From NCBI RefSeq assembly GCF_000494755.1, contig NC_022657.1, positions 5,866,001 through 5,930,000 of the forward strand: a DNA stretch of 64,000 nt, in the 5' to 3' direction. Of the stretch, positions 31,267 through 42,665 are shown piece after piece. Below the pieces are notes generated by a model, which saw nothing but the letters and a program-made list of their open reading frames with translations, made no database searches and was not told where the DNA came from. The stretch is from Amorphoplanes friuliensis DSM 7358. Lineage in GTDB: Bacteria; Actinomycetota; Actinomycetes; Mycobacteriales; Micromonosporaceae. The position numbers and the translations under genes were made by a program. Position 1 is the stretch's first letter, and each line of letters starts with the position of its first letter.

Positions 31267-32482
31267 CGAACCAGATGATCACGGCAGCGACCGCCACGAC
31301 CCCGATTCCCACCGGAATCGCCCTTTTGTAAACCGACCCCCCGGCCAGCGCCAGCAGATCGAGCGGCTCCGGCTCCTGATCCTGTACGCCCAGAGCGCCC
31401 CCAGAAGCAGCAACCGGGGTGGTGCTCGCGCCGGACGCCTCAACCGCATGCGGATCCCCGGCAATCCACTCCCGCGCCCCGGCCACGGGCGCCTGCGCCG
31501 GCCCCGTGTCCGCCGAGAAAGGCAACGTCACCGCACCGTTCTCCCGCCCCGAAGCCGATCCCGCCCCGGCATCGGACGCCGCAGCTTGATCAGCCCCCGA
31601 CGTGGTACGACCAGCCGAAACAGTCTCACCCCCGACCGCCCCACCACCCCCGGACCCCGAAGCAACTCCTCCAGTCGCCCCTACTCCATTGCTGCCAGCC
31701 TTGGACCCGCCGTCACCCGACAAAGTCGAGCCAAGCTTTGCCTCCCCCACCCCAGGCAAGACACCCTCAGAGGCCGGCGCAGCCGCGGGGGCTGGGCCGG
31801 TGGCGGGGGTGGTGGTGCCGGCCGGGGTGGTGGTGGCGGCCGGGGTGGTGGTGGCGGGGGTGGTATTGGTGGTGGCGGCAGCCGCAGAAACCGGGACCGT
31901 AGCGGCCGAGGCCGCAGAGACGGAGGCCGTGGCGGCCGGAGCCGAAGGAACCGGGACCGTAGCGGGCCGCGCCGCAGAAACTGCCGCCGTAGCGGCCGGA
32001 GCCGCGGAGGCCGACGCAGCGGGGGCCGGGGCGGGCTGTTCGGCGGCGAGTTTGGCTTCGAGGTTGGTGACGAACTGGTTCAGGAGCTTGCCCGACACCT
32101 CCTTGATCATGCCGCTGCCGAACTGGGCCAGCCTCCCCGAGATCTTCAGGTCGGTGTCCACGCTGACCAGCGTGCGGTCCCCGTCCGGTCGCAGTTGCGC
32201 GGTCACCACCGCCGCTGCGTTTCCCGCGGATCGGGCGTCGCGGCCTTTGGCGTCGATGACTGCGCGGCGGTTGTGGTCGTCCTTCTCGACGAAGCGGGCC
32301 GTGCCCGTGAAGTCCGATACGACCGGTCCGACCTTGACTTTCACCTTGCCGGTGTAGGTGTCGCCTTCGACCCCGGTCAGGTGGGCGCCGGGCAGGCAGG
32401 GTGCGATGCCTTCGAGGTCGGTGAGCACCGTCCAGGCCCGGTCGATGGGCGTGTTGACGGTGAACTCGTTGGTGATCTTCAT
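31253..32482 (-). CDS. coxG: CoxG-type SRPBCC protein with long linker and membrane anchor
   Basis: 409 residues. Residues 1-148 form the CoxG/SRPBCC domain (MKITNEFTVNTPIDRAWTVL, LEGIAPCLPGAHLTGVEGD, SVDTDLKISGRLAQFGSGMI). A low-complexity region follows (about 150-375) with Ala/Val/Thr units such as SAASAATVPVSA and Thr/Pro runs, then a C-terminal membrane helix (IPVGIGVVAVAAVIIWF) and Arg-Arg. CoxG anchors CO dehydrogenase to the membrane in Oligotropha, where it is about 200 residues; the linker doubles the length here. The ATG overlaps the coxD stop (ATGA). Confidence 0.9.
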   Translation of the reverse strand: MKITNEFTVNTPIDRAWTVLTDLEGIAPCLPGAHLTGVEGDTYTGKVKVKVGPVVSDFTGTARFVEKDDHNRRAVIDAKGRDARSAGNAAAVVTAQLRPDGDRTLVSVDTDLKISGRLAQFGSGMIKEVSGKLLNQFVTNLEAKLAAEQPAPAPAASASAAPAATAAVSAARPATVPVPSAPAATASVSAASAATVPVSAAAATTNTTPATTTPAATTTPAGTTTPATGPAPAAAPASEGVLPGVGEAKLGSTLSGDGGSKAGSNGVGATGGVASGSGGGGAVGGETVSAGRTTSGADQAAASDAGAGSASGRENGAVTLPFSADTGPAQAPVAGAREWIAGDPHAVEASGASTTPVAASGGALGVQDQEPEPLDLLALAGGSVYKRAIPVGIGVVAVAAVIIWFVARR

Positions 32483-33378
32483 GATTGCCTTTCCGGGGGT
32501 GCGACCGGGGGCGCGGCCGGGAGGGCGGCCGTGATCAGGTCGCGGTCGTCGGGGGTCTTCGCGATGGCGCCGAGCGTGCGGACCACCTGCGACGGGATCA
32601 GCTCGGTGACGCCGAGCGCGGACAGGGCGGCGACCCAGTCGATCGTTTCGGCCAGGCCGGGTGACTTGTCGAGGTCGAGGCCGCGGACCCGGCCGATGAA
32701 GGCCGTCGCGGCGGTTATTAGGGCGGTGTCGGCGCCGGGGACGGTACGCCGGAGGATCTCCGCGGCGCGGGCGGCCGACGGGTAGTCGATCCAGTGGTAG
32801 AGGCAGCGGCGGCGGAGCGCGTCGTGGAGTTCGCGGCTGCGGTTGGAGGTCAGGACCACGATCGGCGGGCGGACGGCGGTGAACGTGCCCAGCTCGGGGA
32901 TGGTGATCGCGGCCTCGCCGAGGAACTCGAAGAGCAGCGCCTCGAATTCGTCGTCGGCGCGGTCGATCTCGTCGATGAGCAGCACCGGGGGTACCGGTCC
33001 GGATTCGCGGACGGCTCGCAGGATCGGGCGTTCGAGGAGGAACTCGGCGGTGAACAGGTCGGCCTCGCCGAGCCGTTCCGAGCGAGCCTCGGCGAGGCGG
33101 ATCGCGAGCAGCTGCCGCTGGTGGTTCCACTCGTAGAGCGCCTCGGGCACGCCGAGGCCTTCGTAGCACTGCAGGCGGATCAGCGTCGTGTCGAGCACGC
33201 GGGCGAGGGCTTTGGCCGCGGCGGTCTTGCCGACGCCGGGTTCGCCTTCGAGGAGCAGGGGCCGGCCGAGGCGCAGGGCCAGGAACAACGCCATGGCCAG
33301 CCCGTCGTCCACCAGGTAGTCGACGGCGTCGAGTCCGCGCCGGACGTCGGCGGGGCCGGTGAGGAGGTCAGCGGACAA
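32479..33378 (-). CDS. coxD: CoxD-type MoxR AAA+ ATPase
   Basis: 299 residues. Walker A GEPGVGKTAAAKALARVL at about 45, LQCYEGLGVPEALYEWN (typical of CoxD), Walker B PVLLIDEIDRADDEFEALLF, sensor 1 VLTSNRSRELHDALRRRC. CoxD is a chaperone ATPase that inserts sulfur and copper at the Mo-Cu site with CoxE. The apparent start is TTG 33378, overlapping the previous stop by 11 bases. The 3' end overlaps coxG. Confidence 0.92.
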   Translation of the reverse strand: MSADLLTGPADVRRGLDAVDYLVDDGLAMALFLALRLGRPLLLEGEPGVGKTAAAKALARVLDTTLIRLQCYEGLGVPEALYEWNHQRQLLAIRLAEARSERLGEADLFTAEFLLERPILRAVRESGPVPPVLLIDEIDRADDEFEALLFEFLGEAAITIPELGTFTAVRPPIVVLTSNRSRELHDALRRRCLYHWIDYPSAARAAEILRRTVPGADTALITAATAFIGRVRGLDLDKSPGLAETIDWVAALSALGVTELIPSQVVRTLGAIAKTPDDRDLITAALPAAPPVAPPERQS

Positions 33379-33958
33379 GGTGGTCTCCGGCCAGCAGTCG
33401 TTCGTAGTCCTCGCGGGTGTCGACGTCGATCGGCACGGGCCCGGCCACCTCCACCTCGGTCACCGGGTGCGTTCCGGAGTGCAGCAGCTTCCACACCGCC
33501 TTGTCGCCGTGCAGCTCACCGAGCGCCCCGAACATCTCCCGGCCGAACCAGAACGGGTGGCCGAGGCTGTCGGCGTACCGGCTGACCCGCAGGGGGCCAC
33601 CGGCCGTGAGCAGCGCGGTGACCGTGGCCACGCGGACGCCGGGCTGGTCGCCGAGCAGCAGCACGAGCCCGTCGGCGCGGGGGTCGACCGACCGGACGGC
33701 CGTGCTCACCGACGCACCACAGCCGGTGCCGGCCGCCGGCACGTCGACCGTGTCGAAACCGGTCAGGTCGGCCCTGGCGCGGACCGCGGCGGCCGACCCG
33801 CCGAGCGTCACCAGCCGCTGGTCGAAGGCGCAGGCCCGGGCCAGGTCCAGGCCGGCGTCGAGCAGGGTCCTTCCCCGGTACGGGAGCAGCTGTTTCGCCT
33901 CACCCAGCCCGAATCGCACCGAATTCCCCGCCGCGAGCACCACACCGGTCACGAACAC
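33368..33958 (-). CDS. MobA-like NTP transferase (molybdenum cofactor cytidylyltransferase type)
   Basis: 196 residues. The nucleotide-binding start GVVLAAGNSVRFGLGEAKQL (7-17 region) and VLLLGDQPGVRVATV with the metal Asp fit the MocA/MobA-like family; the end has PIDVDTREDYERLL. MocA makes the cytosine dinucleotide form of the molybdenum cofactor, which CO dehydrogenase uses, so the context supports that role. The start is GTG 33958, three bases after the XdhC-type gene. Confidence 0.88.
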   Translation of the reverse strand: MFVTGVVLAAGNSVRFGLGEAKQLLPYRGRTLLDAGLDLARACAFDQRLVTLGGSAAAVRARADLTGFDTVDVPAAGTGCGASVSTAVRSVDPRADGLVLLLGDQPGVRVATVTALLTAGGPLRVSRYADSLGHPFWFGREMFGALGELHGDKAVWKLLHSGTHPVTEVEVAGPVPIDVDTREDYERLLAGDHLVR

Positions 33959-33961
33959 GGG

Positions 33962-34813
33962 TCAGACCCGCGCGAGGAAGGCTACGCGGCAGCCGGGACC
34001 GCAGAAGTAGTGACCGTTCGCGGTCAGGGCGTCCGGTCCGAGCACGACCGTCATCCCGCAGACCGGGTCGGTCGCGGTGAGCGCAGCGACCGCGGTGGAC
34101 GACGCGGCGAGGCCGTCGACGCGGACCGCGCGAACCACCTCGCCCATGATCGACAGGGCGATCTCCGGCGGCGTGCGGGCACCGATGTCGAGACCCGCGG
34201 GCGTGTGGATGCGCGCGAGCTCGCCGGCGGTCAGGCCCATCGCGTCGAGCACCGCCGCGCCGCGCTTACGGCTCGCCACCAGGGCGATGAAGCCGACACC
34301 GGCGTCGAGCGCCGCGCGGATCGTGTCCTCCTCACCTTTCCCCAGCCCCGCGATCACGGCCGCCGTGGCGCCTTCGGGCGTACCGTCCCGGGTCACCTCG
34401 AAGTCCAGGAAGGCAGCGAGGGTGGCCACCGCCGAGCCGATGGGGTTGTCGCCGGCCAGGCGCAGCACCGGGCGGGGCAGCACCGGGCGCAGGAAGATCT
34501 CGATCGCCCCGCCGGAGTGGCACGGGTTGACCACGACCAGCGCGCCCGGTGTCTCCGGGAAGTCCGCCGTGCCGTCCGGCAGCACGCGGAGCAGCAGCGT
34601 CTGCCCGTCGCGCAGGGTGCCGAGGGCGGCGGAGCGTACGGAACTCTCCGCGCACTGACCACCCACGAAGCCCTCGATGGACCCGTCGTCGAGGATGACG
34701 GCGGCGTCGCCCGCGCGGGCGGAGGTCGGCTCCTGCGCGCGGACCACGGTGGCGTGCACGAACGGACGCCGCTGCTGGGTCAGCGTCCGGGCGCGCTCGG
34801 CGATGTCGGTCAC
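33962..34813 (-). CDS. XdhC/CoxI-family protein with C-terminal YHS-like motif
   Basis: 283 residues. The XdhC_CoxI N-terminal domain ([37 protein letters not shown]) and the Rossmann C-terminal domain ([37 protein letters not shown]) are both present. The last 35 residues add [19 protein letters not shown], then [12 protein letters not shown], a YHS-type metal-binding motif. XdhC-type proteins protect and sulfurate Mo cofactor before insertion. GTG 34813 has GAGGGTGAG upstream and lies 10 bases past coxL. Confidence 0.9.
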   Translation of the reverse strand: MTDIAERARTLTQQRRPFVHATVVRAQEPTSARAGDAAVILDDGSIEGFVGGQCAESSVRSAALGTLRDGQTLLLRVLPDGTADFPETPGALVVVNPCHSGGAIEIFLRPVLPRPVLRLAGDNPIGSAVATLAAFLDFEVTRDGTPEGATAAVIAGLGKGEEDTIRAALDAGVGFIALVASRKRGAAVLDAMGLTAGELARIHTPAGLDIGARTPPEIALSIMGEVVRAVRVDGLAASSTAVAALTATDPVCGMTVVLGPDALTANGHYFCGPGCRVAFLARV

Positions 34814-34823
34814 GGTCTCACCC

Positions 34824-37216
<2,393 letters not shown>

Positions 37217-37220
<4 letters not shown>

Positions 37221-37741
37221 GCCGTCACCTCTTCGGAGGCCTCTTCTACCGAGGCCTGTTTGACCGAGGCCTGTTTGACCGAGGCCTCTTTGACCGACGC
37301 CCAGCGGACCGAGCGGACGATCGTCGCGTACCCGGTGCACCGGCAGATCTGGCCGGAGATGGCCTCGCGGATCTCCGTGTCGGTCGGGTCCGGGTTACGG
37401 TCGAGCAGCGCGCGGGCGGTCATCATCATCCCCGGGGTGCAGAAGCCGCACTGCAACCCGTGGCACTGGATGAAGCCCTCCTGGACCGGGTCCAGCTCGG
37501 CGCCCTTGGCCAGGCCCTCCACGGTACGCACCGCGTGGCCACCGGCCATCGCCGCGAGCACGGTGCACGACTTGACGGGTTCACCGTCCATCCACACCAC
37601 ACAGGTGCCGCAGTTGCTGGTGTCGCAGCCCCAGTGGGTGCCGGTGAGCCCGAGGTGGTCGCGCAGGAAGTGCACGAGCAGCGTCCGCCCCTCGATCTCC
37701 TCGGTGACTTCGACGTCGTTGACGGTCATCGAGACCTGCAT
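37217..37741 (-). CDS. coxS: Carbon monoxide dehydrogenase small (iron-sulfur) subunit
   Basis: 174 residues. Two [2Fe-2S] sites are complete: Cys39, 44, 47, 59 ([13 protein letters not shown] and VKSC) and Cys98, 101, 133, 135 (QCGFCTPG and ICRCTG). It passes electrons from CoxL to the flavin of CoxM. After residue 147 the protein carries an unusual tail of [10 protein letters not shown] units, encoded by a perfect-phase 15-base repeat, which standard CoxS lacks. The ATG is two bases from the coxM stop. Confidence 0.95.
37236..37295 (-). repeat. coxS: 15-base tandem repeat in the 3' end of coxS
   Basis: Four units of GAGGCCTGTTTGACC type (37236-37250, 37251-37265, 37266-37280, 37281-37295), the middle two identical, encoding five-residue SVK(Q/E)A units. 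Confidence 0.9.
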
Positions 37742-37743
37742 GC

Positions 37744-38622
37744 TCAGCCTCTCTCGGCGATGCGCGCCACGGCCCGGCGCAGGGTACGGACGGTGAGCTC
37801 CTGGGCGAGATGACGCTTGTAATCGGCGCTGCCCCGCTGATCGGTGACCGGTTCACAGTTCTCGGCGGCGATCACACCGGCCTCGAGGTACAGCTCCTCC
37901 GACGGCTCCCGGCCCCGCAGCGCGGCGGAGATCGCGGGGATGCCGGTGGTGTTCGGGCCGACGGCGGCCAGTCCGACGCGGGCGTCCGCGACCTGACCGG
38001 ACGCGTCGAGCCACACCGCAGCGCCGGCCGAGACGACGGCCCAGTCACCGGCGCGGCGCTCGACCTTCGCGTACGCGCTGCCGCCACGCGGGCGTACCGG
38101 GATGCGGACCTCGACGAGGATCTCCCCGTCGGCGACCGCCGTCTCGTACGGGCCGCGGTGGAAGTCCTCCATGCTCACGGTCCGGGTGCCGCTCGAGGAG
38201 CGGATGACGCAGCTGGCGCCGAGGGTCGTGCACACCGCGGACAGGTCCTCGGACGGGTCGGCCTGGCAGAGCGAGCCGCCGAGCGTGCCGCGGTTGCGGA
38301 CCACCGGGTCGGCGATCACCCGCTCGGCGTCACGGAAGATCGGCAGCGCGGCGGCCAGGGCGTCGGACTCGAGCAGCTCCCGGTGGCGGGTCAGCGCGCC
38401 GATGCGGACCTCGTCCGGTCCGGTCGTGATGTACCCGAGCTCGCCGTGCAGATCGTTGATGTCGATGAGGTATTCGAAGTTGGCCAGCCGGAGCTTCATC
38501 ATGGGCAGCAGACTGTGGCCGCCGGCCACGAGCCGGGCGGTGTCGCCGTAGCGCTCCATGAGCCCGATGGCCTCGTCCACGGTGGTGGCCCGTGCGTATT
38601 CGAAGGGTGCCGGAACCTGCAT
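37744..38622 (-). CDS. coxM: Carbon monoxide dehydrogenase medium (FAD) subunit
   Basis: 292 residues. FAD-binding motifs AGGHS (33-37) and TLGGS (113-117) match those of CoxM; the rest follows the molybdopterin-dehydrogenase FAD fold, with [20 protein letters not shown] near residue 180. It accepts electrons from CoxS and passes them to quinone or cytochromes. First gene of the coxMSL unit; the response regulator gene ends 55 bases upstream on the same strand. Confidence 0.95.
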   Translation of the reverse strand: MQVPAPFEYARATTVDEAIGLMERYGDTARLVAGGHSLLPMMKLRLANFEYLIDINDLHGELGYITTGPDEVRIGALTRHRELLESDALAAALPIFRDAERVIADPVVRNRGTLGGSLCQADPSEDLSAVCTTLGASCVIRSSSGTRTVSMEDFHRGPYETAVADGEILVEVRIPVRPRGGSAYAKVERRAGDWAVVSAGAAVWLDASGQVADARVGLAAVGPNTTGIPAISAALRGREPSEELYLEAGVIAAENCEPVTDQRGSADYKRHLAQELTVRTLRRAVARIAERG

Positions 38623-38627
38623 GCCGC

Positions 38628-38658
38628 AGTATGGGCAGCGACCTGATCAACCTGTCAA
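38628..38658 (-). promoter_or_regulatory. coxM: Possible coxM promoter
   Basis: On the minus strand TTGACA (38658-38653) is followed after 19 bases by CATACT (38633-38628). The spacing is long, and transcription would begin almost at the ATG, i.e. a leaderless mRNA. A direct repeat ACCTGATCA/ACCTGTCA overlaps the -35 element. Confidence 0.3.
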
Positions 38659-38677
38659 CGGCAACCTAAGCCAATGC

Positions 38678-39382
38678 TTAATCCGGCATTCCACTGTCGA
38701 CGTCGGCGCCGGCTTCGGTGGCGGCCAGGCCGCTGCGGTGCGCGAGGGCCACGAGCTGAGCCCGGCTCGTGGCGCCGAGCTTGCTCAGGATGCGGCTCAC
38801 GTAGGTGCGTACGGTCTCGGGGCTCAGCCGCATCGCCCGCGCGATGGCCGGGTTGTCGTCACCCCGGGCCAGGCCGATCAGTACCTCACGCTCGCGGGTG
38901 GTGAGCAGCGCGAGCCGGGGGTCGGGCCGCGCCGGGACAGCGGTGGCCGCGTGGGCCATGACCTGCCGGGTGATGCCGGGCGCCAGCACCGCCTGCCCGG
39001 CCGCCGCGGCGCGGACGGCCGCCCGCAACGCGTCCGGTGCGGCATCCTTGAGCAGGTAACCGTCGGCGCCGGCCCGCAAAGCGCCGAGCACCTCGTCGTC
39101 GGTGTCGAAGGTGGTCAGCATCAGCACGGCCACGCCGCCGCAGTCCGGATCCGCGCGCAGCTCCCGGGTGGCGCGCAGCCCGCCCGTACCCGGCATGCGG
39201 ATGTCCATCAGCACGACGTCCGGCCGCGTCCGGCGGACCAGCGCCACGACACCGCCACCGTCGGAAGCCTCCCCGACGACCTCGATCGCGCCGTCGTCAC
39301 CCCCGGCCAGCAGCACCGCGATCCCGGCCCGGATCAGCGACTGGTCGTCGACCAGCACCACGCGGACGGGACGGTCAGTCAC
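38678..39382 (-). CDS. NarL/LuxR-type response regulator
   Basis: 234 residues. Receiver domain with VVLVDDQSLIRAGIAVLL (acidic pocket), phosphorylated Asp in DVVLMDIRMPGTGGLRA and the switch Thr/Lys in MLTTFDTDD and GYLLKDAAP. The C-terminal LuxR helix-turn-helix is LTTREREVLIGLARGDDNPA then RLSPETVRTYVSRILSKLG. GTG 39382 overlaps the kinase stop by eight bases. Because it lies directly before coxM on the same strand, it may control the CO dehydrogenase genes. Confidence 0.92.
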   Translation of the reverse strand: MTDRPVRVVLVDDQSLIRAGIAVLLAGGDDGAIEVVGEASDGGGVVALVRRTRPDVVLMDIRMPGTGGLRATRELRADPDCGGVAVLMLTTFDTDDEVLGALRAGADGYLLKDAAPDALRAAVRAAAAGQAVLAPGITRQVMAHAATAVPARPDPRLALLTTREREVLIGLARGDDNPAIARAMRLSPETVRTYVSRILSKLGATSRAQLVALAHRSGLAATEAGADVDSGMPD

Positions 39383-40433
39383 GTCCCACCCCCAGCGGCA
39401 ACGCGGCGCTGACCTGCCAGCCCCGCTCCCCCGGGCCGGCGTCGAGCCGTCCGCCGAGCGCGGCGACCCGGTCCCGCAGACCGCGGAGCCCGGCGTTCTC
39501 GGCGGCGGGCCCGGCCGGGGTGCCGTCGTCGTGGACCCGGACGAGCAGATCGGCACCGGCGTGCCGGACGTCGACCTCGATGACCCGCCCGGCCGAGTGC
39601 CGCAGGGCGTTCGTGACCGCCTCCTGCACCAGCCGGTACGCCGCCGCCGACAGCTCCGGCGCGTCGACGGCCTCGATCCGCGTCCGCACCTCGAAGCCGG
39701 CGGCCCGGGCTGTCTCCGCGAGCGAGTCCACGTCGTCGAGCGACGGGACCCGCAGCTCCCGGACCGTCGCGCGCAGCTCGGTCAGCGCCTGCGAGACGGC
39801 CTGCGAGACGTGATCCAGAGCGGCCTCGGCCTTGGCCGGACCCCGGCTGACCTCCTGCCGGGCGACACTCGTGTGGATCGCCGCGACGGTCAGGGTGTGC
39901 CCGATCGCGTCGTGCAGCTCCCGGGCCAGCGCCTGCTTGTGCACCGCGAGCCGCCGGTCGGCCTCCAGAGCGATCTGCCGATCGGTCAGCGCCACGATCC
40001 GCCGGCGGGCGCGGACCAGCTCACCGAGAACGATCGCGGCGGCCATCAACGCGGCGTGCCCGACCGCGTCGTACAGCACCAGGTAGCGGGCGTCCTCACC
40101 CTCGATCAGCCGGAAGGTCACCGAGACGGCCAGCACCGTGGTCGCCGCGACACCGGCGGCCAGGCGGCGCCCGGCCTCGGCGGCGGCGTAGAGCGCGGCG
40201 GCCACCGGGACAGCAACACCGATCGCCGGGAAACCCGCCGCGTAGTAGGCGAACAGACCCAGCACCGTGAGCGCTAGGACCGTCCGCGCGTAACGCCGTC
40301 GCCAGAACATCAGCGCTCCGAGCGCGGCCGCCCACAGATAGGCGGCAGCCCCGATCCCACCACCCTGGTCGGCCGACACCACCACCGCGAGCACAGCGGC
40401 CACCCCGACCGCCACGGCCGTGTCCACGCCCAT
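39375..40433 (-). CDS. Membrane histidine kinase (HisKA_3 type)
   Basis: 352 residues. Five or so membrane segments occupy residues 1-150. The dimerisation box with the phospho-acceptor is LARELHDAIGHTLTVAAIHT, and the ATP-binding part has LVQEAVTNALRHSAGRVIEV and ENAGLRGLRDRVAALGGRL. There is little extracellular sequence, so the signal is probably sensed within the membrane. It forms a two-component pair with the response regulator it overlaps. Confidence 0.92.
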   Translation of the reverse strand: MGVDTAVAVGVAAVLAVVVSADQGGGIGAAAYLWAAALGALMFWRRRYARTVLALTVLGLFAYYAAGFPAIGVAVPVAAALYAAAEAGRRLAAGVAATTVLAVSVTFRLIEGEDARYLVLYDAVGHAALMAAAIVLGELVRARRRIVALTDRQIALEADRRLAVHKQALARELHDAIGHTLTVAAIHTSVARQEVSRGPAKAEAALDHVSQAVSQALTELRATVRELRVPSLDDVDSLAETARAAGFEVRTRIEAVDAPELSAAAYRLVQEAVTNALRHSAGRVIEVDVRHAGADLLVRVHDDGTPAGPAAENAGLRGLRDRVAALGGRLDAGPGERGWQVSAALPLGVGRD

Positions 40434-40532
40434 CCCCTGATCCTAGAAGAGCAACCCCTCCCCCACGTACGCCCAAAAGCGACGCCCTGCGCGGGATCCG
40501 CCCCGGCCCGCGCGTGCGTACCGTCCGGCGGC

Positions 40533-40940
40533 ATGACAAGACTCGGCCTGCCCGTGGCGACGATCGTGGCGCTGGCCCTGCTGGCCGTTCCCCGTGCCGT
40601 CCTGCACGACCTCGACGTGATCCACGAGGGCACAGTCCTCAACGCGGTGCTGGTCTTCGTACCGCTGCTGATCTGGGTCGTGGTGGCGGTGCTGCACGCG
40701 AGCAATCCGTTCCTGGCCCTGCTGGCGACGGGTTGCGTCTACGGCCTCTGCCTAGCCGTCGTCCACACCGTCTTCTGGAGCCCTGGCACGGTCGACACCG
40801 CGATCCCGGACCTCGTCCTCCGCGGCGCAGTGATCCTGAGCAGCCTTTTCACCGGCATCGCCCTCGGCACCGTCTGCGGCGTGGTGGCCTGGGGGCTCGG
40901 GCGACTCAGAACGAGCGGATGTCGACGTTCGCGAAGGTGA
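40533..40940 (+). CDS. Small multi-pass membrane protein of unknown function
   Basis: 135 residues with about four hydrophobic segments (LPVATIVALALLAVP, VLVFVPLLIWVVVAVLH, FLALLATGCVYGLCLAVVH, AVILSSLFTGIALGTVCGVV) and a basic C terminus. No family recognised. The last 35 bases overlap the 3' end of the convergent kinase gene. Codon use and hydrophobic pattern support a real gene. Confidence 0.65.
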   Translation: MTRLGLPVATIVALALLAVPRAVLHDLDVIHEGTVLNAVLVFVPLLIWVVVAVLHASNPFLALLATGCVYGLCLAVVHTVFWSPGTVDTAIPDLVLRGAVILSSLFTGIALGTVCGVVAWGLGRLRTSGCRRSRR

Positions 40941-42663
40941 CGGTGTAAGGCGGGTCGGTGTCGACGGCTTCGACGCTGAGGCCGAGGAGGACCTGGCCCT
41001 CGTCCGGGCCGGAGTCCGGCAGGGGGACGCTGCCCGCGAACTTGCCGCCGCGGAACACCTGGGCCTCGCCCTCGCGGACGACCAGGTGGATGCGGGTGGA
41101 CTTGCGGAGGGCGATGCGGTTGCCGAGCTTGATGCGGCCGTAGACGCGGCGGTCGTCGGCCTTGTCGGCGGCGATCGACATCTCGTCCTGGCAGACGCGG
41201 AGGACCTGGCCGCCGGCTTTCGGGTCCCAGTGGAACCAGATCGCCGCGCAACTGCCGGCGGACTGCAGCGCGGTGGTGACCTCGACGCCGAAGTCGTCCT
41301 CGATGCGTTCGTCCGGGCCGACACACTGGTAGGTGCCGCGGTCGACGCGGCCGGCCTTCATGACACCGCGGGTGAAGCAGTTGGCGTTCTGCTCGCGGAT
41401 CTCGCTGTCGAGCCACTGGCCGGGCTGGTTCAGCGGGTCCTGGATGATCGGCTCGCCGCCCGTCGGCTCGACCGGCACCGGGCTCGACTCCTCCTCGGGC
41501 TCCTCGGCAGGCTCCGCGGCCGGCTCGGTGTAGTCGGCGGGAGCGGTGGGTGGCGGTGTCTCGGGAGCCGGGGCGCCCGTGCTGCTGTCGGCCGGGGACT
41601 CGGGTGCTCCCGCGGCCGTGCCGCCACCACGCGTCGCTCCGGTGTTGAGGGGGTTGCCGACGCCGCCGTGGTTGTTGAGCACGAGGGCCACCGTGGCGAC
41701 ACCGGCCAGCACGAGCAGGACGGCGAGGGCAGCCAGCAGACGGTGGCTGCGACCCCGGCCGGCCGGCACCGGCGCCGGCTCCTCGTACGGGAAGTCGGGC
41801 GGCGGGGAGAAGACGGGGGTACGCCGCGGGGGCCGGTCGCCGAGCAGCATGTCCAGCAGCTCGCGGGCCGTCGGGCGGTCCTCGGGGTTCTTGGACAGCG
41901 ACAGCTCGACCAGTCCGCGCAGCGGCTCGGGCAGCCCGCCGAGGTGCGGCGGCTGGGTCAGGATGCGGGCGGCGGTCGCCGGCGGGGAGTCGCCGTGGAA
42001 CGGTGTCATGCCCGTGCCGGCGTACGCGACCACACAACCCCAAGCGAACACGTCAGCAGCGGCGGTCAGCGGCGTACCGGGCTCGGACGAGAAGCGTTCC
42101 GGCGCCATGTACGCCACCGTGCCGACCATCTGGTCCGTGCGCGTGTGCTGACTGGTCGCCTCGAACGCCCGCGCGATGCCGAAGTCGATGACCTTGGGGC
42201 TGCCCGGCGCCAGGAGCACGTTGTCGGGCTTGAGGTCGCGGTGGATGACACCGGCGCCGTGGATGCCGGTCAGCGCGGTCGCCACGCCCACGGCCAGGGA
42301 GTTGAGGGCGGCAGCTCTGAGCGGGCCGCGTTCCTCCACGACCTCGGCGAGGCTGGGGCCGTCGACGTACTCGACGACCAGGTACGGCGGGTTGTGGTCG
42401 AGGTCCGCGTCGAGGACTTCGGCCGTACAGAAGGAGGGGACCTGCCTGGCCCGGTCGACCTCGCTGCGGAAGCGGCCACGGAACTCGGGGTCGCCGGAGA
42501 GTGCGGCGTGCACGAGCTTGATGGCGACGTAGTTGTCGTCACGGTCGGTGGCGAGGTAGACCACGCCCATGCCGCCGGAGCCGAGCCGGCCGGTCAGCCA
42601 GTACTCGCCCAGCCGCTCGGGATCGCCCCGGCGCAGTGGACTCACGCGGTACGCGGTGTCCAC
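40906..42663 (-). CDS. Membrane Ser/Thr protein kinase linked to a thiol-redox operon
   Basis: 585 residues. Kinase domain about 15-270 with LTGRLGSGGMGVVYLATDRD, VAIKLV Lys, HRDLKPDNVLL, DFGIAR and APERFSS; Pro-rich linker; membrane segment near 315 (LLAALAVLLVLAGVATVALV); acidic Pro/Glu-rich stretch; ectodomain with four cysteines (NANCFTRG, TYQCVGP, SAGSCAAIWFHW, LRVCQDE). It is a paralogue of the kinase at 27146, with the same ectodomain. GTG 42663 starts two bases after the CcdA-like gene and has GGGAG eight bases upstream. The linkage suggests the ectodomain may respond to the thiol or redox state outside the membrane; this is inference. Confidence 0.92.
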   Translation of the reverse strand: MDTAYRVSPLRRGDPERLGEYWLTGRLGSGGMGVVYLATDRDDNYVAIKLVHAALSGDPEFRGRFRSEVDRARQVPSFCTAEVLDADLDHNPPYLVVEYVDGPSLAEVVEERGPLRAAALNSLAVGVATALTGIHGAGVIHRDLKPDNVLLAPGSPKVIDFGIARAFEATSQHTRTDQMVGTVAYMAPERFSSEPGTPLTAAADVFAWGCVVAYAGTGMTPFHGDSPPATAARILTQPPHLGGLPEPLRGLVELSLSKNPEDRPTARELLDMLLGDRPPRRTPVFSPPPDFPYEEPAPVPAGRGRSHRLLAALAVLLVLAGVATVALVLNNHGGVGNPLNTGATRGGGTAAGAPESPADSSTGAPAPETPPPTAPADYTEPAAEPAEEPEEESSPVPVEPTGGEPIIQDPLNQPGQWLDSEIREQNANCFTRGVMKAGRVDRGTYQCVGPDERIEDDFGVEVTTALQSAGSCAAIWFHWDPKAGGQVLRVCQDEMSIAADKADDRRVYGRIKLGNRIALRKSTRIHLVVREGEAQVFRGGKFAGSVPLPDSGPDEGQVLLGLSVEAVDTDPPYTVTFANVDIRSF

Positions 42664-42665
42664 GA

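Noticed and set aside
32483-33169. N-terminal extension of the coxG frame over coxD
   Set aside because: CoxG similarity begins at the ATG 32482, which overlaps the coxD stop; the extension is a shadow of coxD.
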